A DNA stretch of 64,000 nt. It comes from a gamma proteobacterium symbiont of Ctena orbiculata (GTDB lineage Bacteria > Pseudomonadota > Gammaproteobacteria > Chromatiales > Chromatiaceae). Below, piece after piece: positions 41,739 through 51,308 of this stretch. Every line of letters starts with the position of its first letter. Within the stretch, counting starts at the first letter, position 1. The DNA lies in assembly GCA_003058495.1 (NCBI GenBank), contig QBVC01000030.1:1-64000 (forward strand). The letters run 5' to 3'. Under the pieces are notes generated by a model. It was not told the origin of the DNA, did no database searches, and saw nothing but the letters and a program-made list of their open reading frames with translations. Both the position numbers and the translations under genes were made by a program.

Positions 41739-42692
41739 TCAGCCCCCCTGATCGGGTTGGGACTCCAGCTTTCTCAGCCGGTACTGGATCTCTTCCAATA
41801 GCTTGCGATTGACGCTCAACAGATCGGCGATAAACGCCACCAGAATGGTCTGGAAGCCTATCCCCATCATCACGCCGGCGAGAATGACCGACTGTATATG
41901 GCCCTGGCCGTCGCCGAAGAGATAGAAATAGAGAAAGCGCAGACCCAATATCATACCCAGGCCAAACAGGATGAGGCCGGTTATGAGGAAGAAGCGGAAC
42001 GGTTTGTAGACGACAAAGATCCGCAGCATGGTGACGATCGACTTCTTGATGTAGCTGCTGATGCTCTTGACCAGTCGGGAGGGCCGGAGGTCTTCGTTGA
42101 CGTCAACCGGGATCGAGGTCACCGCCATGTGTTTCATGCCCGCCTGGATGATGGTTTCAAGGGTATAGGTATACTCGTTGAAGACGTTCAGCTTCATCGC
42201 GGCATCACGACTGAAGGCCCTGAAGCCGCTGGGGGCGTCGGGAACATCTGTCTGGCTCACCTTGCGCACCACACTGCTGCCCAGGTGCTGCAGCACCTTC
42301 TTGGTGAAAGAGAAGTGCTCGATCATCTTGATCGGTCTCGCCCCGATCACCATGTCGGCCCTCTCCTCCACAATCGGTTGGGTCAGTTTGGGAATGTAGC
42401 TGGCATCATACTGGTTGTCGGCATCCGTATTGACGATCACATCGGCGCCGCGTCGTACACAGGCGTCAAGGCCCAGCATGAAGACCTTTGCCAATCCTTG
42501 ATTGCGGGTAAATCCGACCACATGGTCCACCCCGTTATCGATCGCTACCTGTCGCGTGGCATCCGTACTGCCGTCATCAATAACCAACCATTCAACTTGG
42601 TCAAAGCCCGCGACCTCTCTGGGCAGTTCGGCAAGGGCGAGAGCCAGGGTCTTCTCTTCGTTGTAACAGGGTATCTGAATTATCAACTTCAT
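41739..42692 (-). CDS. GT2 polyprenyl-phosphate sugar transferase (DPM1/GtrB-like)
   Basis: 317 residues. The GT-A domain reads IIQIPCYNEEKTLALALAEL, WLVIDDGSTDATRQVA, GLAKVFMLGLDA and DVIVNTDADNQYD. Two C-terminal helices (FFLITGLILFGLGMILGLRF and VILAGVMMGIGFQTILVAFI) anchor it. A short coiled coil ends the protein. The enzyme puts a sugar on undecaprenyl phosphate for GT-C enzymes on the other side of the membrane, so it could supply the YfhO-like pair at 5601-10195. The stop is 8 bp from that of the convergent wecA-like gene. Confidence 0.92.
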   Translation of the reverse strand: MKLIIQIPCYNEEKTLALALAELPREVAGFDQVEWLVIDDGSTDATRQVAIDNGVDHVVGFTRNQGLAKVFMLGLDACVRRGADVIVNTDADNQYDASYIPKLTQPIVEERADMVIGARPIKMIEHFSFTKKVLQHLGSSVVRKVSQTDVPDAPSGFRAFSRDAAMKLNVFNEYTYTLETIIQAGMKHMAVTSIPVDVNEDLRPSRLVKSISSYIKKSIVTMLRIFVVYKPFRFFLITGLILFGLGMILGLRFLYFYLFGDGQGHIQSVILAGVMMGIGFQTILVAFIADLLSVNRKLLEEIQYRLRKLESQPDQGG

Positions 42693-42993
42693 CGCATAGG
42701 GCTCTCATATTGCCACATTCGCGTCATCTTTCTATTTCAGGGCCCGTAGCGATGATTTGCCACGGCATGTTTACAAGGGCGGTGAAATATAGATATTATT
42801 TTTTTCAATTACTTGCGTAATATACCACCTCTTGCCCTTTTCGAGAGGCTGCTTCGCACGGATGGAGTGGAAAAATATGGATGATTTGGTCCAAATTCCC
42901 CAAGTTTAGCGAATTACTTCTTGATTTCCTTGCTATCAGCTAATGTCTGCCTCTTGTTGGCCGCTAAGCGATTGATAGTCAAGGTGGTGACGA
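42693..42993. other. Divergent intergenic region, GT2 and globin
   Basis: About 300 bp, AT-rich in its first half, with no gene. A palindromic TTGATAGTCAA (42972-42982) overlaps the globin ribosome binding region (AAGGTGG). No complete FNR box or clear promoter could be assigned. Confidence 0.4.
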
Positions 42994-43425
42994 ATGTCGG
43001 TTATCAATCAGCACAATCTCGCAATCTTTCGCCAGAGCCTGCAGCGCGTCTCTGCATCGACGGATTTTTTCGACTGTTTTTACGATAGTTTTATCGCCCA
43101 GTCCGATGAGATCGGTGAGTTTTTCAAGAATCGGGACATGAAGCAGCTGAAAAAGAAGTTGCGGGAGACCCTGTTCATGCTCGCGGAGACCGCTGAGGGG
43201 CGGCCCGGGCTGATGCTCTACATCGAGATGCTGGGGCGGATCCATCGGCGTCTGAAAGTGGAACGCAAACATTTCGTGATGTGGGAGGAGGCGCTGTTGG
43301 AGGCCGTGAGGCGCCACGACAGGAAGTTCGACGACAAGGTCCTCGCCGCCTGGCTGGAAGTGATCGATAACGTCATCGAGACGATGTTCAGGGCCTTGGA
43401 TGAGAATAAACAGATGGCATCCTGA
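42994..43425 (+). CDS. Single-domain globin
   Basis: 143 residues. The pattern fits a bacterial single-domain haemoglobin: FYDSFIAQSDEIGEFF puts a Tyr at B10, GRIHRRLKVERKHF gives a candidate proximal His (F8) and MWEEALLEAVRRHD a G-helix motif. No reductase domain follows. Such globins bind O2 or NO in the cytoplasm. It has AAGGTGG upstream and stands alone between divergent and convergent neighbours. Confidence 0.75.
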   Translation: MSVINQHNLAIFRQSLQRVSASTDFFDCFYDSFIAQSDEIGEFFKNRDMKQLKKKLRETLFMLAETAEGRPGLMLYIEMLGRIHRRLKVERKHFVMWEEALLEAVRRHDRKFDDKVLAAWLEVIDNVIETMFRALDENKQMAS

Positions 43426-43455
43426 TCATCCGATTGACTCCGCTCTCGGCAGGCT

Positions 43456-43875
43456 TCAAGTGACTCTATCTTGATCCTTCAGCCACTGCCAGGCGGCATC
43501 CGGATCGGAGAAAAGCTGAATCTCGACGCGGGTACCAAGGCCAACGAATTCCATCAAGCGCTCCATATTGATTCGGCCGCGCGCCTTGCGTGGTGGCAGC
43601 ACCGCCCAGTATTTCCAGCCGGCCTCCAGGGCCCGGGGCAGCCAGTAGTCCTGTGACCAGGCGCTGTCTTCGGCGGAGAGAATGGAGTTGTTGCGATCGT
43701 CGGAAAGCCATTTGTGAACTCCCTCTTCTCTCATCAGTTCCAGCCCCGCCATCAACACCGAGCGAAACGCATCGTCAGCGATCGGCTGGTGAAATTGATG
43801 ATGAATGATATGGTCGTCCGGATAATACCAAAGGCTGGCGTACTCATTATCAAGCAGCGTGATTCTGTTGTTCAT
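43456..43875 (-). CDS. Uncharacterised STAS-like small protein
   Basis: 139 residues from the ATG at 43875, which has AGGGGG upstream; the longer frame to 43926 is possible. The sequence LWYYPDDHIIHHQFHQPI, a central HKWLSDDRNNSILSAEDSAW and the C-terminal EIQLFSDPDAAWQWL suggest an alpha/beta SpoIIAA-like fold, as in many small cytoplasmic proteins of gammaproteobacteria. No catalytic motif is visible. Function unknown. Confidence 0.7.
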   Translation of the reverse strand: MNNRITLLDNEYASLWYYPDDHIIHHQFHQPIADDAFRSVLMAGLELMREEGVHKWLSDDRNNSILSAEDSAWSQDYWLPRALEAGWKYWAVLPPRKARGRINMERLMEFVGLGTRVEIQLFSDPDAAWQWLKDQDRVT

Positions 43876-44112
43876 GTCGGCCCCCTGTGAATTGGCGACT
43901 GCAGGGAGAAACATCCCCTTTTTCATTCAGCGGGGCCCTTATTTTTTTATAACAAAATCCCCGCTAATTTCCAGTAACACTTTATGCAGGCTAGCTCGTC
44001 CCTGCCTATGGCCCTTGCATTCACCGGGCAGGACAGCTTTCTGTATGCCGCCCGCTGCGGTATCCTTCCGCACTATTGACGCCTTTGAAAATCTATCCAG
44101 TCGGACCGCAAC

Positions 44113-46764
44113 ATGCAGAAAACATACGATCCTGCCGCCCTCGAATCGGAAGTGCAGGCATATTGGGAACAACAGAGGACCTTCGAGGTCAGCGAGGATC
44201 CGGACAAGCAGAAGTTCTACTCCCTCTCCATGTTTCCCTACCCCAGCGGCAAGCTTCACATGGGGCATGTGCGCAACTACACCATCGGTGATGTTATCGC
44301 CCGTTATCAGAGAATGCTGGGAAAAAACGTCTTGCAGCCCATGGGTTGGGATGCCTTCGGCCTGCCTGCGGAGAATGCGGCGCTGAAGAACAGGGTTGCC
44401 CCCGCGGGGTGGACCTATGAAAACATCGCCTACATGAAGGGCCAGCTGGTGCGGCTCGGCTTCGGCTATGACTGGCGGCGGGAGCTTGCAACCTGTCAAC
44501 CCGATTACTACAAGTGGGAGCAGTGGCTCTTCACCGAGCTCTACCGGAAGGGGCTGGTATACCGCAAGAACGCGGTGGTCAACTGGGATCCCGTGGACCA
44601 GACGGTGCTCGCCAATGAACAGGTCATCGACGGCCGCGGCTGGCGCTCCGGCGCCCTGGTGGAGCGTCGTGAGATTCCCCAATGGTTCGTCAAGATCACC
44701 GCCTACGCCGACGAACTGCTGGAGGAGATCGATAACCTGGAGGGTTGGCCGGAACAGGTGCGTACCATGCAGCGCAACTGGATCGGCCGCTCCTACGGGG
44801 TAGAGATGGTATTCGCTATCGAGGGGGCGGATGAGGGGCTGACCATCTATACCACCCGCCCTGATACCCTGATGGGCGTCACCTATGTGGCGGTCGCTGC
44901 CGAACATCCGCTGGCCCTGCAGGCCGCGGAGAGGGATGAGGGTCTCGCCGCCTTTATCGAGGAGTGTCGTCAGGGGGGCACATCCGAGGCGGAGCTGGAG
45001 ACCATCGAGAAGAAGGGGTTGCCGCTGGGTATCGATGCCATCCATCCGGTCAGCGGTGAAGCGGTTCCGATCTACGCCGCGAACTTCGTGCTCATGGGTT
45101 ACGGCACGGGGGCGGTGATGGCGGTGCCCGGCCATGATGAACGGGATCACGCCTTCGCCCGGGAATATGGCATCCCGATCACCCAGGTGGTTCATCCCGA
45201 CGACGGTTCTACGGTGGATATTCAGGCGGCCGCCTTCACCGGGGCGGGGGTGCTCAAGGATTCGGGACCCTTCGACGGGCTCACCTCCGCGGCCGCCTTC
45301 GATGCCATCGCCGAGTGGCTTAAGGAGCGGGGAAAGGGGGGCAAGACCAAGCAGTATCGCCTGCGCGACTGGGGGGTTTCCCGCCAGCGCTATTGGGGAG
45401 CGCCGATTCCCATGATTCACTGCGATGTCTGCGGCATCGTCCCCGTGCCCCTGGAGGAGCTGCCGGTGCGCCTGCCGGAGGATATCGTCTATGACGAGAA
45501 CACCATCAATCCGCTAAAGAACAATCCGGCCTTTTCCGCTTGCAGCTGTCCCCGGTGCGGGGGCAGGGCGCAGCGGGAGACCGACACCTTCGACACCTTC
45601 ATGGAGTCGAGCTGGTACTATGCCCGGTTCAGCTCTCCCGATGCGGATGCCATGCTCGACGGACGCGCCGACTACTGGCTGCCGGTCGACCACTATATCG
45701 GCGGTATCGAACATGCCGTGCTGCATCTTTTGTATGCCCGCTTCTACCATAAGCTGCTGCGCGATGCGGGACTGGTAAAGAGCGATGAGCCCTTCACCCG
45801 CCTCTTGACCCAGGGAATGGTCGTTGCCGATACCTACTATCGCGAGCAGGAGGATGGGTCGAAACACTGGTACAACCCCGCCGAGGTTGAGGTGGAGCGG
45901 GATGAGAAGGGGCGTCCGCTGACTGCGCACCTGAAGGAGGATGGCGAACCGGTTGTCGTTGGTGGTATCGAAAAGATGTCGAAGTCGAAGAACAACGGCG
46001 TCGACCCCCAGGCGCTGATCGATCGCTACGGCGCCGATACCGTCCGCCTCTACACCATGTTCACCTCCCCTCCCGACCAGTCCCTGGAGTGGAACGATGA
46101 AGGTGTGGAGGGGGCTCACCGGTTTCTTAAACGGGTTTGGGCGCTTGCGCAGGATCGGGAAACCGAAATTCAGGCTGTAAACAAAGCACTTACTGTTGAA
46201 GGTTCTTCTTTTGATCCAGACTGGTCAAATCTCCATGAAAATCAAAAGAATGCCAGAAGAGAGATTCATGAGATATTGAGGCAGGCAGTTTTTGACTATG
46301 AGCGTCAGCAGTTCAACACAGTTGTTGCTGCTTGCATGAAAATCGTGAATCTTGCCTACAAAATACCTGGAACAACTAGCAGCCCTGACCCTAGTAAAGA
46401 GCCAAGTCAGAATGTTGGTTTGAGAATGGTCCAAGAAGCGCTTGGCTTTGTCTTGCAATTGCTCGGTCCTATAGCTCCCCACATCGCCCACATCCTCTGG
46501 CGCGAGCTGGGCTATGGCGATGAAATACTCGAGAGTGAATGGCCCCAGCCGGACGAGGCTGCGTTGAAACAGGAGAGCCTTCCCTATGTGGTGCAGGTCA
46601 ACGGCAAGGTTCGGGCAACCGTGGAGGTGCCGGCGGATGCCGAGCAGCCGGCCATCGAGGCGCTGGCGCTGGAAAACGAGAACGTGCAGCGCTTTATCGG
46701 CGAGGCCGAGGTCAGAAAGGTCATCGTGGTGCCGAAGAAACTGGTGAATATCGTTGCCAAATAG
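44113..46764 (+). CDS. leuS: Leucyl-tRNA synthetase (internally mosaic)
   Basis: 883 residues, slightly longer than the usual 860. The class I motifs are HMGH (49-52) in [14 protein letters not shown], and KMSKSKNN near residue 620. The CP1 editing domain shows [13 protein letters not shown] and [15 protein letters not shown]. Between about 46165 and 46475 base composition drops sharply, while the reading frame and the anticodon-domain homology continue ([20 protein letters not shown]). This part includes a Ser/Pro-rich insertion, [16 protein letters not shown]. The C-terminal domain is normal ([20 protein letters not shown]). It is first in the leuS-lptE-holA operon; the protein should be functional. 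Confidence 0.97.
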   Translation: MQKTYDPAALESEVQAYWEQQRTFEVSEDPDKQKFYSLSMFPYPSGKLHMGHVRNYTIGDVIARYQRMLGKNVLQPMGWDAFGLPAENAALKNRVAPAGWTYENIAYMKGQLVRLGFGYDWRRELATCQPDYYKWEQWLFTELYRKGLVYRKNAVVNWDPVDQTVLANEQVIDGRGWRSGALVERREIPQWFVKITAYADELLEEIDNLEGWPEQVRTMQRNWIGRSYGVEMVFAIEGADEGLTIYTTRPDTLMGVTYVAVAAEHPLALQAAERDEGLAAFIEECRQGGTSEAELETIEKKGLPLGIDAIHPVSGEAVPIYAANFVLMGYGTGAVMAVPGHDERDHAFAREYGIPITQVVHPDDGSTVDIQAAAFTGAGVLKDSGPFDGLTSAAAFDAIAEWLKERGKGGKTKQYRLRDWGVSRQRYWGAPIPMIHCDVCGIVPVPLEELPVRLPEDIVYDENTINPLKNNPAFSACSCPRCGGRAQRETDTFDTFMESSWYYARFSSPDADAMLDGRADYWLPVDHYIGGIEHAVLHLLYARFYHKLLRDAGLVKSDEPFTRLLTQGMVVADTYYREQEDGSKHWYNPAEVEVERDEKGRPLTAHLKEDGEPVVVGGIEKMSKSKNNGVDPQALIDRYGADTVRLYTMFTSPPDQSLEWNDEGVEGAHRFLKRVWALAQDRETEIQAVNKALTVEGSSFDPDWSNLHENQKNARREIHEILRQAVFDYERQQFNTVVAACMKIVNLAYKIPGTTSSPDPSKEPSQNVGLRMVQEALGFVLQLLGPIAPHIAHILWRELGYGDEILESEWPQPDEAALKQESLPYVVQVNGKVRATVEVPADAEQPAIEALALENENVQRFIGEAEVRKVIVVPKKLVNIVAK
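46165..46475 (+). other. Atypical AT-rich tract inside leuS
   Basis: By eye 46201-46260 has 23 G+C of 60 and 46261-46320 has 26 of 60, against 39 of 60 at 46021-46080. Codons such as GTT, GCT, AAA, CAA and TTT replace the GC-ending ones used on either side. The frame is intact and the protein remains LeuRS-like. The borders are approximate. Confidence 0.8.
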
Positions 46765-47260
46765 CTTGCCCCTGCTTCTCCGTCTGCTGTGGATTGGATT
46801 GCTATCCGGCCTGGTTGCCGGTTGCGGATTTCATCTCAAGGGCTATCAGCAGTTATCCCCCGCACTGAACGGTCTCTATATCTTCGGCTTCCAGAATCGG
46901 GATAATCTGGCCGGTCTGCTCTACGACAACCTGCGGGGCGGGGGGGCCGTGCTGGCCGATGATGCCGATTCCGCTTGGCTGACCCTGCAGGTCGTTGAGG
47001 AGAAATTTACCAGCAGGGTGCTCTCCGTGGATGCCGGCGGCAAGGCCCTCGACAAGGAGCTTCGTCTCTCGGCCCTGATCCGCGCCCGGGTTGTGGAGAG
47101 TGGCGAACCGGGTGTGGAGCAGCGTCTGGAACTGGTGCGTCAGCTCAGTTTCAGCGGCGATGACGAGCTGGGCCAGCGCAACGAGACCGAGCTGATGAAG
47201 CACGATATGAGAAACGAGATGGCGGGGCAGATCATCCGCCGCCTCGAGGCCCTGAACTGA
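46754..47260 (+). CDS. lptE: LPS-assembly lipoprotein LptE
   Basis: 168 residues from a TTG that lies inside the end of leuS (11-bp overlap); a second in-frame TTG follows at 46766. The signal is [19 protein letters not shown] with lipobox LVAGC, and the mature part begins [20 protein letters not shown], the LptE hallmark. It plugs the LptD barrel in the outer membrane and delivers LPS to the surface. It sits between leuS and holA, the conserved order. Confidence 0.93.
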   Translation: MPNSLPLLLRLLWIGLLSGLVAGCGFHLKGYQQLSPALNGLYIFGFQNRDNLAGLLYDNLRGGGAVLADDADSAWLTLQVVEEKFTSRVLSVDAGGKALDKELRLSALIRARVVESGEPGVEQRLELVRQLSFSGDDELGQRNETELMKHDMRNEMAGQIIRRLEALN

Positions 47261-47272
47261 ACGGAACGAATC

Positions 47273-48283
47273 ATGCGGCTGCGAAATGAGCAACTGGCAA
47301 AGCATCTGCAGCAGCGGCTCGCACCGGTCTATCTGTTGAGCGGTGACGAACCCCTGCAGATGCGGGAGGCGGCGGACGCCATCAGGCATGCCGCGCGCGA
47401 GCAGGGCTACAGCGAGCGGGAGGTATTGGACCAGGGAAGCGGCTTTGACTGGTCCGGTCTGACCACCGCCGCCGACACCCTCTCCCTGTTCAGCGAAAGG
47501 CGACTGCTGGAACTCAGACTCGGCAGCGGCAAGGTAGGTGCGGAGGGGGGGAGGGCCCTGAGCGCCTATTGCGAGCGGCCCGCGGACGATACCCTGCTGC
47601 TGATCACCCTACCCAAGCTGGAACGGAGCCAGACCAACAGCAAGTGGTACCAGGCGGTCGATCGTCTGGGGGTGGTGGTTCAGATATGGCCGGTGGAGGG
47701 GGGGCGGCTTGTCCCCTGGATCGAACAGCGCTTGCGTCGCGCAGGGCTGGTTCCCGAATCGGGGGTGGTGGAGATGCTGGCCGATCGCGTGGAGGGTAAC
47801 CTGCTGGCCGCCAACCAGGAGATAGAGAAGCTGTTGCTGTTGTACGGCGAGGGCGTGATTTCGGCTGAAAAACTGATCGAGGCGGTTGCCGATAGTGCGC
47901 GCTTCGACATCTTCAACCTGGTCGACACCCTGCTCATGGGCGATATCGTCAAGGGAATCCGTATCCTGCAGGGGCTCAAGGGGGAGGGTGTCGCCGCGCC
48001 CGTAGTGCTCTGGGCCTTGAGCCGGGAGATTCGACTGCTCGCCGAGATGGGGTTTGAACTCGGCAGCGGCAAGCCGCTGGAGAGAGTCATGGCCGAACAC
48101 CGCGTATGGGATCGGCGCAAGCCTATTCTACGCCAGGCGCTGCGGCGCAAGGCGGATCACTGGCAGCGCCTGCTCGTTGACTGCTCCCATGCGGACAGGG
48201 CGATAAAGGGCCTCGATGGAGCGGATCCCTGGCTGCTGTTTCAACAGCTTGCCCGGGGCATGGCCGGATCGCCGCAGATGTGA
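47273..48283 (+). CDS. holA: DNA polymerase III subunit delta
   Basis: 336 residues, the normal HolA length. The N-terminal AAA-like fold starts RLRNEQLAKHLQQRLAPVYL and LLSGDEPLQMREAADAIR; the central part shows LLITLPKLERSQTNSKWYQ and the C-terminal collar FDIFNLVDTLLMGDIVKGI. Delta opens the beta clamp in the clamp loader. It is last in leuS-lptE-holA. No clear terminator follows. Confidence 0.95.
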   Translation: MRLRNEQLAKHLQQRLAPVYLLSGDEPLQMREAADAIRHAAREQGYSEREVLDQGSGFDWSGLTTAADTLSLFSERRLLELRLGSGKVGAEGGRALSAYCERPADDTLLLITLPKLERSQTNSKWYQAVDRLGVVVQIWPVEGGRLVPWIEQRLRRAGLVPESGVVEMLADRVEGNLLAANQEIEKLLLLYGEGVISAEKLIEAVADSARFDIFNLVDTLLMGDIVKGIRILQGLKGEGVAAPVVLWALSREIRLLAEMGFELGSGKPLERVMAEHRVWDRRKPILRQALRRKADHWQRLLVDCSHADRAIKGLDGADPWLLFQQLARGMAGSPQM

Positions 48284-48329
48284 TCCATTGCTCAGCACGC
48301 TGACGGATTCAGCGGCTGGAGTCGGGTGT

Positions 48330-48345
48330 TGTGAACTCCTTCAAG
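48330..48345 (+). promoter_or_regulatory. Weak CRP-like site upstream of the first EF-hand gene
   Basis: TGTGA-N6-TCAAG, matching 8 of the 10 CRP core bases (TGTGA-N6-TCACA). Its centre lies about 100 bp before the ATG at 48437. On its own it is weak; the second EF-hand gene has a better site at the same distance. Confidence 0.35.
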
Positions 48346-48436
48346 CCAATAAATCATCTTCCGTAGTCTGATCTGTCACCCAAGGCCTCGATCCCGGGCG
48401 CCTTGAATCCATAACCTCATCTACAAGGAGCAAGTG

Positions 48437-48697
48437 ATGACAACAATCAAGCTGAAACATGTGATTGCAATGTTAGCGGTGGCTGGAGTCTCCGGCGCTG
48501 CAACAGCCGGCGAAGATGCCTTCATGAAGTTGGACAGGAATGCCGACGGTTTCATCTCCGCCGAAGAGTCGATCGTGGACAAGACGCTCTATGAGGGTTG
48601 GGCCTCCGTCGACGCCAACAACGACGGCAGGATCGATTCAGCGGAATTCAGCGCATTCGAACTCAGCACCGACAAATCGGGGCAGAAAGAGGAGTGA
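48437..48697 (+). CDS. Secreted EF-hand protein, copy 1
   Basis: 86 residues from the ATG with AAGGAG 6 nt upstream. Signal peptide ends ATA|GED or similar (VAGVSGAATAG). Two canonical EF-hand loops follow: DRNADGFISAEE and DANNDGRIDSAE, each with Asp at positions 1 and 3, Gly6 and Glu12. The product would bind two calcium ions in the periplasm or outside. It is the tandem paralogue of the 48844 gene and sits between holA and proA, where many gammaproteobacteria have neither. Confidence 0.88.
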   Translation: MTTIKLKHVIAMLAVAGVSGAATAGEDAFMKLDRNADGFISAEESIVDKTLYEGWASVDANNDGRIDSAEFSAFELSTDKSGQKEE

Positions 48698-48734
48698 TTC
48701 AACCACCAAACAGTAGGAAATAAAGTTGTATTTT

Positions 48735-48750
48735 TGTGATTAGCTTCACT
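48735..48750 (+). promoter_or_regulatory. CRP-like site upstream of the second EF-hand gene
   Basis: TGTGATTAGCTTCACT fits TGTGA-N6-TCACA at 9 of 10 core bases, in an AT-rich setting (TTTT before, TTAATT after) like good CRP sites. The centre is about 101 bp before the ATG at 48844. cyaA in this window shows that cAMP is made. Confidence 0.55.
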
Positions 48751-48759
48751 TAATTTCTT

Positions 48760-48807
48760 CCTCCGGCGTTGTCTGATGATCTACCGGAGGGCCCCAATGG
48801 GCTTTTT
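48760..48807 (+). terminator. Leader hairpin plus weak terminator-like element
   Basis: CCTCCGG (48760-48766) pairs with CCGGAGG (48784-48790); directly after, GCCCCAATGGGC followed by five T (48791-48807) has a 4-bp stem. It either ends the first EF-hand transcript or acts in the leader of the second gene, 36 nt before its start. Confidence 0.4.
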
Positions 48808-48843
48808 GGATCGAAACCATCAATTTCCGTTAAGGAGAACAGT

Positions 48844-49095
48844 ATGAATAAAAAAACCATCCTCCAATCCGCAGTCGCTCTGGCAGCAGCAGGATTTTTC
48901 ACCGCAGCGGTCGCTGGAGATGCCTTCAGCAAGCTCGATACCAATGCGGATGGAGCCATCTCATCTGAAGAGGCTACCGCCAGCGAGGCGCTCTACAAGG
49001 GTTGGGAAACTGCCGACGCGAATCAGGACGGTCAGGTCGATGCAGCTGAGTTCAGCGCATTCGAGGCGTCCATGAGCGCACCCGAGGGTAAATAG
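48844..49095 (+). CDS. Secreted EF-hand protein, copy 2
   Basis: 83 residues from the ATG with AAGGAG upstream. A signal peptide (TILQSAVALAAAGFFTAAVA) is followed by two EF-hand loops, DTNADGAISSEE and DANQDGQVDAAE, with all key Asp, Gly and Glu residues. It shares FSKLD/FMKLD, LYxGW and AEFSAFE with copy 1, so the two are tandem duplicates. Likely extracytoplasmic calcium binding; partner unknown. The gene converges on the retropepsin-like protease gene, 25 bp away. Confidence 0.88.
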   Translation: MNKKTILQSAVALAAAGFFTAAVAGDAFSKLDTNADGAISSEEATASEALYKGWETADANQDGQVDAAEFSAFEASMSAPEGK

Positions 49096-49120
49096 GCAGA
49101 AGAGCAGGCCCGGATCCCTT

Positions 49121-49633
49121 CTAGGGAGTGGTGATCCCGGCAGCCAGCTTTGTCTGGTTGCCGGTATCCGCCTGGGCCAGATGGCAGTTGCTCAGCTGCA
49201 GCTGGGGCGGTTGGGTTGAGAAGATGAAAGGCGCGGTCTTGGTCAGCGCACTCAGACCCAGAATCTGGCGTGTCTTCCCGGGGAATACCGCGACGTCCAC
49301 CTCCTTCAGCAGACACTCCTCACCGATACGAACATTGGTGATCGTATAGACGGGCACATTCAATTCATCCCCGTTCGCCAATATACCCTTCAGATCCCGC
49401 AAATAGCGTGGATTTCCACTCACTTGAAGCTCTGCCAGGGTCACCTCGTTGATGGTCATGTAACTGGAGCCGGTGTCGACCATGAATTCAGTGGCGGGCA
49501 TATCACCGATCTTCCCGGCGATATAGTAGGTGCTGGCGCCCTTCGAATACATCGGGACATCAAATATGAACTGCTCCGCCCACAGCTGACCGGTGAAGCA
49601 TATCATCAGGGCGCTTATCAAGGTTTTGATCAT
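49121..49633 (-). CDS. Retropepsin-like (clan AA) aspartic protease, exported
   Basis: 170 residues with signal peptide (TLISALMICFTGQLWAEQ). The catalytic motif is EFMVDTGSSYMTIN, followed by the DLKGILANGDELNVPVY flap-like region and QILGLSALTKTAPFIF, which matches the second hydrophobic-Gly motif. Like other single-domain bacterial retropepsins it should work as a homodimer, here in the periplasm. The convergent position with an EF-hand gene may be chance. Substrate unknown. Confidence 0.83.
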   Translation of the reverse strand: MIKTLISALMICFTGQLWAEQFIFDVPMYSKGASTYYIAGKIGDMPATEFMVDTGSSYMTINEVTLAELQVSGNPRYLRDLKGILANGDELNVPVYTITNVRIGEECLLKEVDVAVFPGKTRQILGLSALTKTAPFIFSTQPPQLQLSNCHLAQADTGNQTKLAAGITTP

Positions 49634-50021
49634 GGCTGTAGGCTTTGCTCATTCCGTGTCTGACTCATCTACATAGATCGGTTGATCTCCCTCGAACTTA
49701 AGTGTTTTGGTACCTGGTTAACACAATAATTCCCAGTTGGGGTTCCAGGATCCCCCGGATCGTACAGGTTTCAATCGATTTCTATTTAAATTATGTACTT
49801 ATAATCAATGGGATAGGGTTAATAAACGCTGTTTAATATAGTCGCGACAATAAATCCCATCAATGAATCAGGGTTTAATCTGTCATGCCGGGCAGGCTCT
49901 TCCGGCGTCATCGGGATAAACATGGCGTCATTTTCATCGAGATTTGCTAAAGTTGGCGCTTCGATCGATCAGCCCGTCTGATTGCGGCCTCACCACTTAC
50001 CGTCTAAACAACAGTACGATC
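49634..50021. other. Divergent spacer before proA
   Basis: About 390 bp, AT-rich between 49760 and 49870. TATAAT at 49800-49805 is a possible -10 for proA but has no good -35. A longer proA frame extends back to 49944 without protein-like features. No gene or structure of note. Confidence 0.4.
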
Positions 50022-51293
50022 ATGCTAAATCAGATTTCCGATGTCGCCAGCTATATGGACACACTTGGCCGGGAGGCGCGCCAGGCCTCCAGGGCGCTCG
50101 CCAGCGCCGCCACCGCGCAAAAGAACCGGGCGCTGGAGGCCATCGCCGAGGAGCTGGACAAGGGCAGAGCGCTGCTGGCGGCGGAAAACGGCAAGGATCT
50201 GGAGGCGGGTGCGGAGAAGGGTTTGGATGCGGCGCTGCTGGATCGCCTCGAGCTGACCCCCGGGCGCATCGACAGCATGATAGATGGTTTGCGTCAAATC
50301 GCCGCGCTTCCCGACCCGATCGGCGAGGTTTTCGACATGAAGTATCTCCCCAGCGGGATTCAGGTGGGACGGATGCGGGTGCCGTTGGGTGTGGTCGGGA
50401 TTATTTACGAATCGCGTCCCAATGTCACGGCGGACGCCGCCGCGCTCTGTCTGAAGTCCGGCAATGCCGCGGTGTTGAGGGGAGGCAGCGAGGCCTACAA
50501 TTCCAACCAGGCGATCGCCGCGGCGATTCACGGCGGACTGCAGCAGGCGGGTCTTCCCCAGGCGGCGGTTCAGGTGGTCGCAACCACCGACCGCGCGGTG
50601 GTGGGCAAGATGATCACCATGCCCGAATCCATCGACGTCATCATTCCACGGGGCGGCAAGGGGTTGATCGAGCGTATCAGCCAGGATGCCCGGGTTCCGG
50701 TTATCAAGCACCTGGACGGGATCTGTCATGTCTATATCGACGACCAGGCCGACCCCGACAAGGCCTTTGCGGTCGCCATGAATGCCAAGACTCAGCGCTA
50801 CGGTACCTGCAACACCATGGAGACCCTGCTGGTTGCGCAGGGGATCGCCGAGACGTCCTTGGCGGCGCTTGCACCGGCACTGAAGGAAAAGGGGGTTGAG
50901 CTTCGGGGTTGCGAGCGTACCCGGAATATTGTCGCCGAATGCAAGCCGGCGTCCGAGGCGGATTGGGATACCGAGTATCTGGCACCGATCCTCTCCATCC
51001 GTGTGGTGGAGGGGCTGGATCAGGCGATCGCCCATATCAACCGCCACGGATCCCAGCACACCGACGCCATCGTCACAGAGAACTATACCCGTGCCCGCCG
51101 CTTCCTCACCGAAGTGGACTCCAGTTCGGTGATGGTCAACGCCTCCACCCGTTTCGCGGATGGATTCGAATATGGTCTGGGCGCGGAAATAGGCATCTCC
51201 ACGGACAAGTTCCACGCCCGGGGACCGGTTGGCCTGGAGGGGCTGACCTCGGTCAAGTTCATCGTCCTGGGTGATGGTCATATCCGCAGCTGA
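50022..51293 (+). CDS. proA: Gamma-glutamyl phosphate reductase
   Basis: 423 residues from the ATG at 50022, close to the family length. It reduces glutamyl 5-phosphate to the semialdehyde, the second step of proline synthesis. The aldehyde-dehydrogenase-like fold shows [49 protein letters not shown] and the catalytic cysteine in [12 protein letters not shown]. It is followed 15 bp later by nadD, the order seen in pseudomonads and relatives. Confidence 0.97.
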   Translation: MLNQISDVASYMDTLGREARQASRALASAATAQKNRALEAIAEELDKGRALLAAENGKDLEAGAEKGLDAALLDRLELTPGRIDSMIDGLRQIAALPDPIGEVFDMKYLPSGIQVGRMRVPLGVVGIIYESRPNVTADAAALCLKSGNAAVLRGGSEAYNSNQAIAAAIHGGLQQAGLPQAAVQVVATTDRAVVGKMITMPESIDVIIPRGGKGLIERISQDARVPVIKHLDGICHVYIDDQADPDKAFAVAMNAKTQRYGTCNTMETLLVAQGIAETSLAALAPALKEKGVELRGCERTRNIVAECKPASEADWDTEYLAPILSIRVVEGLDQAIAHINRHGSQHTDAIVTENYTRARRFLTEVDSSSVMVNASTRFADGFEYGLGAEIGISTDKFHARGPVGLEGLTSVKFIVLGDGHIRS

Positions 51294-51308
51294 TTCAGGA
51301 CTGAGGCG

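Noticed and set aside
42972..42982. TTGATAGTCAA before the globin gene as an FNR box
   Set aside because: Only one FNR half-site fits; spacing differs from TTGAT-N4-ATCAA and it overlaps the ribosome binding site.
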